Source: Bryoerythrophyllum caledonicum
Lineage: Eukaryota; Streptophyta; Bryopsida; Pottiales; Pottiaceae
Length of the DNA: 64,000 nt
Direction: 5' to 3'
NCBI GenBank assembly: GCA_963971425.1
Contig: OZ020517.1
Coordinates: 18,504,904-18,568,903, forward strand
Each line of letters starts with the position of its first letter. Within the stretch, counting starts at the first letter, position 1. The notes below the pieces were generated by a model, which did not search any database, was not told where the DNA came from, and worked only from the letters and a program-made list of their open reading frames with translations. A program made the position numbers and the translations under genes. This document shows positions 55,906 through 64,000 of this stretch, piece after piece.

Positions 55906-57254
55906 GTCCCTCAAAACACCATCACATACACAGCGTCAACAATACCATGCATCAGGGGATGTCACGTCAGACACGCATAAGTTCTTTGAGACGTCTGCAA
56001 TGACACCCTCAGTGCCGACGACCATGGGTCGGCAATGTATTGGAGGACGCGATCATGTCCATCGCCACGTCCTCTAGGGCATGGCGATGTTCAACGAAAT
56101 CAGCATCAAAATCTAGGTAGCGTTGGCGTAGACGTCGAGCAGGACATCTCCACGTCAACTCGGGACGTCTTAAAAAACACAGCCATGTTACCAATGACGT
56201 CCCCGCAAACACGAATCTGAAAAAAAAACCACGCAAATATCTGCTGACGTGGCACGCCACGTCACTCTTTCCCGGGTCCACATCAGAGGCCACGTGGGTC
56301 CACGTCACATGCTACGTCATATGCCACGTCACCAATGGAGCGGATGAATTTCCCGGCCATGTGGCACTGCCCGTCATCCTGCCGCTTAGGTGTCGTCTAC
56401 GTGGCGCCCAGTTGGCACCATTTCCAGCCTCCCAAAATCTCCGAAAATCGTCCCTGTCGCAGGGATGTCCTCGCATTTTTGGTGATGTCCCCACGTGTTA
56501 CAGCGTGTTACACGCGTTGGTACGTCAGAGGGATGTAAATTCGGATGTCTACATGTCTCCTGGGACATGATTCAGGACGTGACAAAAAACACGGGTTTCT
56601 TATAGTGAAAGGACGGGGCGGGGATAGGGATGGGGACGGGGACAGGGGACGGGGGACGGGGGGGACGATGGATTGGAGGGAAAGGGCTAGGGGACCGGGA
56701 GGTGGGGACTGAACACAAAAAAATGTTGTGTCCGAAGGACAATGGTAGCACTCTAGTCTATACCTATAAAAGAAATCAGGATGAAGGACGCGTCGAATGG
56801 GTGAATGCGTGGATGGATGAACGCGTTGAGCTTGGATGAAAACAAAACGCGTCGAGAAAGAGCCTACTTCTGCTTCCAGGTCGTGGTGGCACCAACACGG
56901 AGCTGACGCACATGCGTCAGGAGCTGAGCCGGCGTCGCCGGCGCAGTTCCACGCGGCGGCGCCTGGATCAGCTGCTCCGACCCCGTTCACACCGTGCGGT
57001 GTCAAGGGGTTCGGGGTATTTGAAAGTCAGCCAGCGTACGCCAGGGAGCGCGCCGCTTGCATGTGCGACGGCGTACGCCGCGTTGAGTACAAAAAAAAAC
57101 CTCAAACCCCATCACATCGTGTGTTCACACTGTGCTAGAGTTTGATGTTTTTTGTAAAATAAATTTCGTATAAGTATAGAGGTTCAGCAGGGTAGACTCT
57201 CCCTTTTCTTGGAATTTTGTGGCATATTTCTTCTCATTTTCAATTGAGGTGGCT

Positions 57255-58553
57255 ATGGAGGATCCAATAATTATTTTTTTTGCTTTCATGGTGGTTTTTG
57301 TGGCGTTGTCAACACCTCCTAGAAGGCGGCAGAGGAATTATTTGGAAATTATGGAGACATCAGTTGGAGCACGATATATGCCACTTATTATTGGGTTTTC
57401 TTGGGCGTGCCGTTTTGGAGACAGGATGTGGTGGGTGGAGCCACAGCAATATATTCATTATGATATTGTGGAAGGAGATGTTTGGCACACGTCGCCCGGT
57501 ATGTTGGATAGAAAATATTGGCAAGCATATAGAATGGGTTTTTTGGCATTTAATATGTTGGTGGATGAATTGACACCATTTTTGCAATCAAGGGCCATTC
57601 AATTTGTAAGAGATCCTATTTCTATCCGTAAACAAATTGCATTAGTGATTTATAGATTGGCCCATGGGATTAGTTGTGACACTATGAGCAATTTACATGG
57701 GGTTGGCGCATCAACCATTAGAAAGTATACTTCTCTTGTTTGTGCGGTTTTGAGTAGTACGGATGGACTTTATGGTAGGTATATACATGCCCCAACTAGT
57801 CATAGGCTCCAAGGGATTATTGAAAAATTTAGAGATGTAACGGGATTGCCAAATATATGTGGTGCAATAGATGGGACCCACATTCCGTTACGAGAAAAGC
57901 CTTCTAGATGTTATACGCCATATCCTTCAGATTTTTTTTGTAGAAAAAAATTTCATAGCATTAATGTGCAGTGCGTTTGCGACATGGACATGATATTCTG
58001 GAATGTTTGTGCTGGACAACCTGGCGGAGTACATGATGGAGGACAATTTCGTTGGTCATCTCTATATGGACAACTTCACACTAGACAAATTTTACGTGAT
58101 CCTTTGATTCATTTGGGCGGCCAAGAAATTAGACCATATCTTATAGGAGACTTGGCTTATCCAATCCGACCTTTTTTTATGAAGAATTTCAAACCGGCCA
58201 ATCCTATATTTCGTGATCAAATTCGTTTCGATTCTTCTATGAATTCCGGTAGAGTCGTAATAGAAAATGCATTTGCTGCTTTAAAGAATCGTTGGAGGAT
58301 TTTGAAGGCATTTGATATGAGTGTAGATAAATGTGCAATGGTTACTTTAGCATGTTGTGTTTTACACAACTTTTGTGAATTTCACAAGGAGCGAGTTCCA
58401 GTGCCTAGAGATCGAAGAATGCATAGGGATCCATTTGTAGGGAGATATCGTGGCCATATTCGTTTACCTGACAAAGGTGAAAGTAGCAAGAGAGCTGGAG
58501 AATTGATGAGAGAAGCTATATTTACAAATTGGGTATCTCGAAATCCTGAATAG
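57255..58553 (+). CDS. PIF/Harbinger transposase (DDE_Tnp_4)
   Basis: Intact 432-aa ORF from the first in-frame ATG. The N-terminal part has a helix-turn-helix-like segment (KQIALVIYRLAHGISCDTMS, NLHGVGASTIRKY) that probably binds DNA. The catalytic domain shows GAIDGTHIPL (first Asp), LIGDLAYPI (second Asp) and VVIENAFAALKNRWRIL (Glu), the DDE triad, then ACCVLHNFCEF, a conserved C-terminal segment. These define the Harbinger transposase, which cuts and pastes DNA in the nucleus with its Myb-like partner. The length is normal for plant members and there are no internal stops. AT-rich codon use contrasts with nearby captured genes, and no intron is needed. Confidence 0.95.
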   Translation: MEDPIIIFFAFMVVFVALSTPPRRRQRNYLEIMETSVGARYMPLIIGFSWACRFGDRMWWVEPQQYIHYDIVEGDVWHTSPGMLDRKYWQAYRMGFLAFNMLVDELTPFLQSRAIQFVRDPISIRKQIALVIYRLAHGISCDTMSNLHGVGASTIRKYTSLVCAVLSSTDGLYGRYIHAPTSHRLQGIIEKFRDVTGLPNICGAIDGTHIPLREKPSRCYTPYPSDFFCRKKFHSINVQCVCDMDMIFWNVCAGQPGGVHDGGQFRWSSLYGQLHTRQILRDPLIHLGGQEIRPYLIGDLAYPIRPFFMKNFKPANPIFRDQIRFDSSMNSGRVVIENAFAALKNRWRILKAFDMSVDKCAMVTLACCVLHNFCEFHKERVPVPRDRRMHRDPFVGRYRGHIRLPDKGESSKRAGELMREAIFTNWVSRNPE

Positions 58554-58891
58554 TGATTTCTCAATATTGTAACACAGTGTTCTTTAATGTGATCTTGAAT
58601 ACTTTATTGGAGAAATGATTACAAGTTCTTTTGTTCTATGCTATGATATACTCCATTTTCATAATTTTATTTTACATTTAATGAGTTTCATGATATAAAT
58701 ATGGAACATGATATGTTAAAAATATATATTTTACAAAGCTTCAAGTTCATTTTTGATGGTTGACTACAAGGTTGTGGTGACATAAAATGGGGAATTTCAA
58801 AGAAAAGAAAATGCAATATAACTTTAAAGTTTATTGCAAATCATTAGAAATTAAGAATTTCCAATGTATACAAGCACATATAGTGCTACAT

Positions 58892-59704
58892 CTAAACCGA
58901 AGAATTTCCTCCACGGTTTTGCAATACAGATGCAAATAGTGTTGCCATGCGCTCTTGGGACGCCTGAGTTAGCTTGAACATCTCCAACTCCAAGGCCCTA
59001 TTCTCAGCGTGCAACTTGACAGCAGTCTCAACCTTCATCTCTTCAATCTTCAGTGTTGCCTCGCAAAAACGATCCAATGACGCGGCCATATCACCAGACA
59101 TCCTCCGACGCTTGTTACTTGCACCATGACAACCTTGTAGATTTGATGCCCTTGTTCGTGGCAAAATTGGCGCTGCGGGAGGTACATCTTGTGGGCTCAC
59201 CTCGTCATCATCTTCCAAATTCACCGGAGCCTTCTTTGTGCCATCAAGCTTCTCGCCATTGTCCATCGCTCCTGGTACTCCATTTGCTTTGGCGACTTCA
59301 CTGAAAATAGCATCAAGGTCATAAAAAAAAACAAACTTTGACTCATGATTCACTACCGATGTCATTTCCTTCTTCTCATTAGTGTAATGCTTCCGCATTT
59401 TTCCCCACTTGTCTCTAACATGCATCCAAGTCCTACCCCCCTCACTAGGAAAATGGGCAACTAGGCGGGTTTGAATAAGGGCCCAATCCTTCCTCTTGAA
59501 GTTGCAATCTCCGCGCGCCTCAATCTTCTCCCTGCACAAGTCAATCAAATATCTAGTAGCGGGAATTCCCCACTTTTTATCATCGGCGGACACCAAGGGA
59601 GGTAGGGGAGGAGGAAGGGGTGTGCTTGGAACACATGAGGGAGAAGAAGAAGGAGAAGGAGAAGAAGAAGGTTGTAGAGAAGGAGGGCCATTAGCCATAA
59701 CCAT
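58892..59704 (-). CDS. Harbinger-associated Myb/SANT-like (trihelix) protein
   Basis: Intact 270-aa ORF, convergent with the transposase. The start is the ATG at 59704 (MVMANGPPSLQPSS). A Ser/Pro-rich lead of about 45 residues is followed by a Myb/SANT-like domain: WGIPATRYLIDLCREKIE, FKRKDWALIQTRLVAHFP and RTWMHVRDKWGKMRKHYTNE, with three spaced Trp. A charged middle region and a C-terminal helical stretch (RALELEMFKLTQASQERMAT) could mediate dimerisation. In PIF/Harbinger elements such a protein binds the termini or escorts the transposase to the nucleus. Both genes being open suggests recent activity. Confidence 0.88.
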   Translation of the reverse strand: MVMANGPPSLQPSSSPSPSSSPSCVPSTPLPPPLPPLVSADDKKWGIPATRYLIDLCREKIEARGDCNFKRKDWALIQTRLVAHFPSEGGRTWMHVRDKWGKMRKHYTNEKKEMTSVVNHESKFVFFYDLDAIFSEVAKANGVPGAMDNGEKLDGTKKAPVNLEDDDEVSPQDVPPAAPILPRTRASNLQGCHGASNKRRRMSGDMAASLDRFCEATLKIEEMKVETAVKLHAENRALELEMFKLTQASQERMATLFASVLQNRGGNSSV

Positions 59705-60125
59705 TTGGCCTAAAAAACCCAACCCTTACTTCATGCTTGAAGAAAGAAAGTTGCAAGTTTGTAAGTTTGCAAGACTCCAAGGCAAGGAGAGAGAGGACTA
59801 CTACATCTCTTTGCCATCTTTAATAGTGCTTTTCTATGTGACTTGTGCATTTTACTTACTTTAATTTTGAGTGTCAGAGGGTTGATAAGGGTAAAACAAA
59901 AGTGGGCGGCTGAGGCTGAGAGAGGCGGCTCATTTTTTTTGTGCCTGCCTGACTTTGGCTGAGGTTGAGGCACACTCTCAACAGAAGTCTGTTCACCAGA
60001 ACAGACCCATCCATGTGAGCCGGCGTCGCCAGCCAAATCTGCGCATGTGCGTGGGCCTACGATTGATTTGTTCCAAACAGGCCAGCGCTTCCCTAAACGG
60101 TTGATTTGCCTCATGGAGTTTCCAG

Positions 60126-60638
60126 AGACCTGACCCGGTGCTACGCAATCTTCTTCAAAGCATGCCCCAGCCCAAGTTCATATTCACGAACGCTGACAAG
60201 ATTCACGCTGACGTGGTGCTGAAGAAGCTTGGGGTGGAGGATTGGTTTGAAGGCATTATCTGCTTTGAGACTTTCAACAGCCACTGCGCAGTAGCCAAAG
60301 AGAGGCGACAGAGTGGGGAAGAAGCTGTGAAACTCGACTCTTCCGTCCCAATTGTGTGCAAGCCAGCAGTTGCGTGCATGCAGGAGGCCATTCAGCTGCT
60401 GCAGATCAACCCTGCCAAAACCCTCTACTTCGATGATAGTGCCAGAAATATCTTTGGGGGCAAGACTGCGGGGTTGCATGCTGTGTTGGTCGGCAGCCTG
60501 GTGACGTGCGAAGGGGCAAATTACAGCATTGCTAGCATCCACAATGTGAAGGAGTCCATTCCTGAAATTTCGGTCGAACCCCACTTCTTCGATGAATTAC
60601 GCCTCTCCCAGAAAGTGGCAGTGGAGACTGTTGCATGA
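60126..60638 (+). pseudogene. Captured 3' part of a HAD pyrimidine 5'-nucleotidase-like gene
   Basis: An exon starting after the acceptor-like gtttccag (60125) encodes PDPVLRNLLQSMPQPK, FIFTNADKIHADVVLKKLGV, FEGIICFETFN, the VCKPA loop and LYFDDSARNIFGGK, ending at a stop. FTNAD, CKP and FDDS are motifs II, III and IV of HAD hydrolases of the plant P5N-1/SDT1-like group, which remove phosphate from nucleotides or pyridoxal phosphate-like substrates. The N-terminal half with the DxDxT nucleophile motif is absent. This 170-codon fragment is open and GC-rich, lies within Helitron H4 downstream of the Harbinger element, and cannot be catalytic alone. Confidence 0.85.
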
Positions 60639-61235
60639 TGGATGGAGATTGTTGCATGATGGCTTCGTTTGCTCCAGCGGTATTCACCTCTTCTGGATGC
60701 ATTTGACAACACTGGAACCTCCGTCTGTTTACAAAGGTTGACGCATGCATTGCTCTGCCTCATGTTTCCATATTCAGAGGACATGCAGGTGTAGAGAAGA
60801 GATGGTGACTGGAATGGAAGACTTCGATTGCTCCATCGAGACTAATCGGTCTCAATAGATCCCTGTTTGGGCTTCTTCGGAGTAGGTTGTAGGTTGTAAG
60901 TCCTTCGGTGCAGTGAGTCTCTATTGTCGTGAATACTGTACATTGAAGATGAGTTTCAAGCATCACCTTCAAGCAACATCTTCATCAATTTTTTTGTTGC
61001 TTTTGTAAGGATTGAGGATGTCTGCAGCTGAATTGATAAGGTAGCGTAGGGTATTGTCTTGATCTAGGTGCACGAAAACAAGGCGTATTGGCAACCAAAT
61101 TTGGAGGAGCGTTCGTTTTCGCACCTATGGCAGGGAGGGAATGGAAGCACGTTGGATGGGCCTGCACTCTACTATCATACAAATTCAATCATAGATGAGC
61201 ATTTTTACTATGATCTTAATGGAATTGGGTCATTA
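60639..61235 (+). other. 3' flank of the captured HAD fragment
   Basis: No other gene is seen. A local duplication (tgcatgatggatggagattg then tgcatgatgg) follows the stop. This is probably the original 3' untranslated region carried with the fragment. Confidence 0.45.
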
Positions 61236-61737
61236 TCTATATCTATAAAAGAATACACGCTGAGAAATGAGCGCGCCGATGGATGAACGCGTCGACGAAA
61301 AAGCTTTTCAAATATGCACGTCATTGTCTGTCCATTATGAGTTCATAGTTCAGCATGGGTGTACGCGTCAGGGTGTTCGAATAGGTATTGTCGCGGGTAT
61401 CGATTAACCCTTTATCATGCTTCATGTTTTTATTTTTTTACGAACTTTTGCTTTGCAAGACACTTTAATTTTCACGCAGAAAGATTATAAAAAGTATATA
61501 TATATAGTTTACAACACTATCTATCTACCACATCATTCATCTCATCAAGAATTAGATTCTACAATTACATTTTAAAAAAGGACGGGGCGGGGATGGGGAC
61601 GGGGACGGGGACGGGGGACGGGGGACGGGGGACAAGGACGGGGGGACCATGGATTGAAGGGAGAGGGCTAGGGGACGAGGAGGTGGGTACTCAACACAAA
61701 AAAATGTTGTGTCCGGAGGACACGGGTAACACTCTAG
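61236..61737 (+). mobile_element. Helitron H5 (502 bp, no captured gene)
   Basis: 5' end TCTATATCTATAAAAGAATA after an A; signature gatggatgaacgcgtcgacg; G-rich tract at 61577-61690 (ggggacggggacggggacgg); 3' end GTGTCCGGAGGACACGGGTA then ACACTCTAG followed by T. The hairpin GTGTCC-GGA-GGACAC-type stem is perfect. This is the minimal form of the family and probably close to the replication-competent ends. Confidence 0.9.
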
Positions 61738-61860
61738 TTATATAATTATATATATATATATATTATATATATAGTATTAAATAGTTATATTATATAATTA
61801 TATATAGTTAATATTATAATTATAATATATATTATAATATATATTATAATATATTAGGGT
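61738..61860. repeat. AT dinucleotide-like repeats
   Basis: Runs of tatatata and tataattata, with no gene. The following GC patch (61860-61900, gtcgtcccgacggggag) contains a short hairpin ccCGTCgtccCGACgg-like but no further structure. Confidence 0.7.
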
Positions 61861-62074
61861 TGGTGCCTGTCGTCCCGACGGGGAGAGCGGAGTGTGGTGT
61901 GTTAAATTTACGTTTGTATGTTTTGTATTTTAAAACCTATAAGCTCAAATCGAATCTAATTGGAAAAGTACATATATTTTTGGAGTGCATGTAAACGTTA
62001 CCCTAGTTTAAATCCACTTCAAAAATAAAGTACTTTTGCTTTACATTTGCATTTTGATCAACCTTTTGTGCACA

Positions 62075-62290
62075 TAAGTATCACTTGCCCAATATAAGAG
62101 GAGAAAACTCTTCACATCAAGTCTAGGTCAAAATCAAGAGTCATTAGGTTACTACCTAATATAGGAGGAGAAAACCCTTCACATCAAGAGGTCAAATTCA
62201 AGAGTCATTAGGTTACTACCTAATATCAAGAGTCAAGAAGAGTGCATCACTGTGCCTCACCCATCACATCAAGAGGTCAAAATCAAGAAA
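62075..62290 (+). repeat. Tandem repeat of ~70 bp beside the minus-strand Helitron end
   Basis: The phrases caagagtcattaggttacta and cctaatataggaggagaaaa, with cttcacatcaagaggtcaaa, recur two to three times. No gene. Confidence 0.75.
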
Positions 62291-62429
62291 GAGAGTCACG
62301 TGACCGGGAGTTAAAATTTATAACTTTTAACTTTTGCACCACTTCATCATCCGAGCTCGACGTGTTTTACATCCGACGCGTTCATCCACTTGACGTGTTC
62401 TTCATCCTGTATTCTTTTATAGATATAGA
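62290..62429 (-). mobile_element. Helitron H6, 5' end only, opposite orientation
   Basis: The minus strand starts at 62429 with TCTATATCTATAAAAGAATA, then caggatgaagaacacgtcaa and gtggatgaacgcgtcggatg, the same family signature as H1-H5. It is preceded by A on that strand. No matching 3' end (inverse of GGACACGGGTA...CTAG) lies to its left, so it is truncated or its terminus has decayed. Confidence 0.75.
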
Positions 62430-64000
62430 TATTATATATATCAATTATAACATATAATTTGTATTAATAATATTGTTAAATAAATATTTAAATATTCATG
62501 GTTCTGGGATTTGGATTTTGGGTTTTAACCTTGTAGCCTCAAGAACTTGAAGTCTATAATGTGACAATTATGGAAGCTTATGAAGTTTCATTTGATTTTT
62601 GAACATCCAATTAATATAACATCCAAAACATTTCATCCATTTTTGGGACAAGATATGGGCACCTCCGTACCAAAATTGGTTTTGGACCCTATCCAAATTT
62701 GACAATTCATATCTAGAGAAGCGATTCTAGAGCTCATTCGCATCTGAGATATCATAGAAACCATGTGAAATCCACGGAAATAGGGTTTTAAATTTTTCTA
62801 TTTTGAGTAAAAGGAGAATCTTCTTTTAGAATATGCCAAAAATAGAATATTACTTGCCAAATTCAGCTTTGCTACTCATTGCTCACTGCTCTCTATTCGC
62901 TCACCACTCACATTCTAGTGTCGTTGGGAGTCATCGTTTGGGAATGCTTGTGTATAATGAATGCATGAGAATCAGAATGTATACTGACTATTTCAAAAGC
63001 ACAGTGGAAGTATATAGTCATAGCAAGATGCTTGTGGTACGTAACTTCATGTCAATACGTACATCAATGTGAATTGGTATCTAAACATTAACAATAGAAG
63101 GCATGCGAAATAAATAGATATATATTGTGGCATGCAAGAATTTCAAACAAGTTATACTCGATAGAGAAAAGGGAAGTTTGAATGTTAAGATGAGAGCAGT
63201 AGAAACACTTGCTTGTTATCAAAAACTGGAAGGGAGGGCATATATACATGACTTACAACTATCATTGACTTCCGGCTCTTATACTTTATGTCCTTTATTC
63301 TCTTAGAACTTGCTTGCAAGTTGCCATAATTTGCCAAATCTCGACCACATCCAATCTCCTTGTTCAGATTTTGTTGCACTGTGTGCACATACTTCTCTAT
63401 CTTGTAACCACAGTTGCAGATCCTATAAGAACAAGAGATTCTCGCAAAAGGAAGATGTTGTGGTTGTTGTTTGTGAAGTTCAAATCCAAGCTCTCTTTGC
63501 TAGAGTTTTATTCTCCTTGCCTCCAGTCATAGAGGGTCATCAACGGGCAACCGTTGTACTTCTTCTATCTACACTTGCAATGCAACATAGGATAAATAAA
63601 TAGAGTATTTAATCACTTGAAAGAAGGTGAACAAGGTAGGAGGAATCCGACACGGTGTGTCAATATAAATGTAAAGATGTCACTACAGTACATAGCTAAT
63701 TTCAACTGCTGCCCTACTCCGAGACTACAACGCTCTATTTACCTTCGTCCAGATTCAGGGGACGTACTCTCCTAAAGTTGATACGAACAATCATTGAATT
63801 CTAGAATTTATGCTAGAAGAGAAAAGGAAGTGAAAAAGACAAGAAAGAAGTTCAAACTTATTGCACTTACACCAAAAAGATATAGAGGTTATGTGCACAA
63901 TCTTGCAAAACGATATCTTAAACAAAGGCAAGAATCGAATTGCTGAAAAAATTGTTGAAATTGGGCTTTGTAGGATTGCAATGACGTCAATACATAATGT
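62430..64000. other. Gene-free stretch at the window end
   Basis: AT-rich. Short ORFs at 62833-63072 and 63310-63603 have no recognised content. No RNA gene or element was identified. Confidence 0.55.

Larger units (their letters stand above)
54174..56607. mobile_element. Non-autonomous CACTA (En/Spm) element, 2434 bp
   Basis: Starts CACTATAAGAAACCCGTGTT and ends with the inverse AACACGGGTTTCTTATAGTG. The terminal repeat matches over about 26 bases before the first difference (TAT versus CAC). Both sides carry AAA (54171-54173 and 56608-56610), the 3-bp target duplication of CACTA elements. Subterminal repeats of gatgtcc/acatgtcc/gacgtc are dense at both sides, as expected for TnpA-type binding. 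No TnpD or TnpA gene is present; the interior holds three tandem-repeat blocks. Confidence 0.93.
54044..56756 (+). mobile_element. Helitron H3 (2713 bp including a nested CACTA)
   Basis: Begins TCTTTTATTATAAAAAAATT directly after the CTAG of H2, followed by ggatgaaggacgatcctttt and acgcgtcgga. After removal of the CACTA element (54174-56607 plus one AAA) the G-rich tract and 3' end follow immediately (gttgtgtccgaaggacaatg, then GTAGCACTCTAG). The hairpin is slightly decayed (GTGTCC/GGACAA). The pre-insertion element was about 276 bp and had no gene fragment. Confidence 0.85.
56900..60055. mobile_element. PIF/Harbinger element with transposase and Myb-like gene, ~3.2 kb
   Basis: Two convergent genes, a DDE transposase (plus) and a Myb/SANT-like protein (minus), are the standard PIF/Harbinger gene pair. 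The boundaries are approximate. The left has ACGCACATGCGTCAG (about 56904) and GAGCCGGCGTCGCCGGC; the right has the inverse CTGCGCATGTGCGTGG (about 60042) and TGAGCCGGCGTCGCCAGCC. The right end may extend to AAACAGGCC at about 60082, whose inverse GGCCTGTTTGGAACA resembles Harbinger termini. I found no convincing TAA/TTA duplication at the ends. Confidence 0.75.
56757..61737 (+). mobile_element. Helitron H4, 5' end immediately after H3; contains a Harbinger element and a HAD fragment
   Basis: Begins TCTATACCTATAAAAGAAAT directly after the CTAG of H3, followed by ggatgaaggacgcgtcgaat and further gatgaacgcg motifs. No 3' terminus of its own is visible before the 5' end of H5 at 61236, so H4 either lost its 3' end or uses the H5 terminus at 61737. 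Between lie the PIF/Harbinger element (about 56900-60055) and a fragment of a HAD-family gene (60126-60638). Confidence 0.65.

Noticed and set aside
61860-61900. 3' end of the minus-strand Helitron H6 at the GC patch gtcgtcccgacggggag
   Set aside because: It has a small hairpin but neither the family hairpin GTGTCC/GGACAC nor a CTAG terminus in the right orientation.

Overview
This window is plant (streptophyte) nuclear DNA dominated by transposable elements, with two intact spliced genes in the middle. The evidence is the set of spliced genes with GT-AG introns, a GRV2/RME-8-type gene, a TRAP-alpha gene, plant-type tRNA-Asp and tRNA-Gly, Helitrons, CACTA and PIF/Harbinger elements, a Pol III SINE and telomere-like CCCTAAA runs. 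I cannot name the species. The transposon ORF at 47.3-48.5 kb reminds me of proteins seen in mosses and other early-diverging land plants, but that is only an impression.

Layout. 1-2.6 kb is one large near-perfect palindrome broken by a 200-N gap that looks like an unmerged contig overlap. 2.65-5.0 kb (minus) holds a decayed DUF3638-family gene cut off at the palindrome edge. 5-14 kb is gene-free and carries three members of a transposon-like family bounded by TTAA. 14.6-26.2 kb (plus) is a complete 29-exon RME-8/GRV2-like gene that I could assemble in frame from end to end (about 2209 codons). It has four IWN-type repeats but no J domain. 27.1-27.24 kb has tRNA-Asp and tRNA-Gly in tandem (minus). 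27.6-29.96 kb (minus) is a complete 8-exon TRAP-alpha gene (268 aa).

30.2-34.1 kb is a long-inverted-repeat (MULE-like) element with a CACTA-like element and a TAA-flanked MITE nested inside. 34.2-38.5 kb holds a small Helitron filled with telomere-like repeats, an interrupted ~190-bp satellite, a SINE and another TTAA element. 38.6-39.2 kb is an AT-rich relic of a Cys-rich ORF. 41.4-41.8 kb is a second TAA MITE. 43-46 kb holds degraded retroelement-like ORFs. 46.2-50.5 kb is an inverted-repeat element around a two-exon transposon gene.

50.56-62.43 kb is a cluster of one Helitron family, sharing the TC...TATAAAAG 5' end and a 3' end with a GTGTCC/GGACAC hairpin before CTAG. Three copies lie head-to-tail with no base between them. 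They carry fragments of HSP110, MYB-CC (PHR1-type), CHCHD2-like and HAD pyrimidine-nucleotidase-like genes. A 2434-bp CACTA element with a perfect AAA target duplication sits in one copy. A PIF/Harbinger element with intact transposase and Myb-like ORFs sits in another.

Functionally, the two host genes belong to endomembrane biology: endosomal sorting (RME-8-like) and ER translocation (TRAP-alpha). The rest is a layered record of transposition, in which nesting gives the relative order of insertions.
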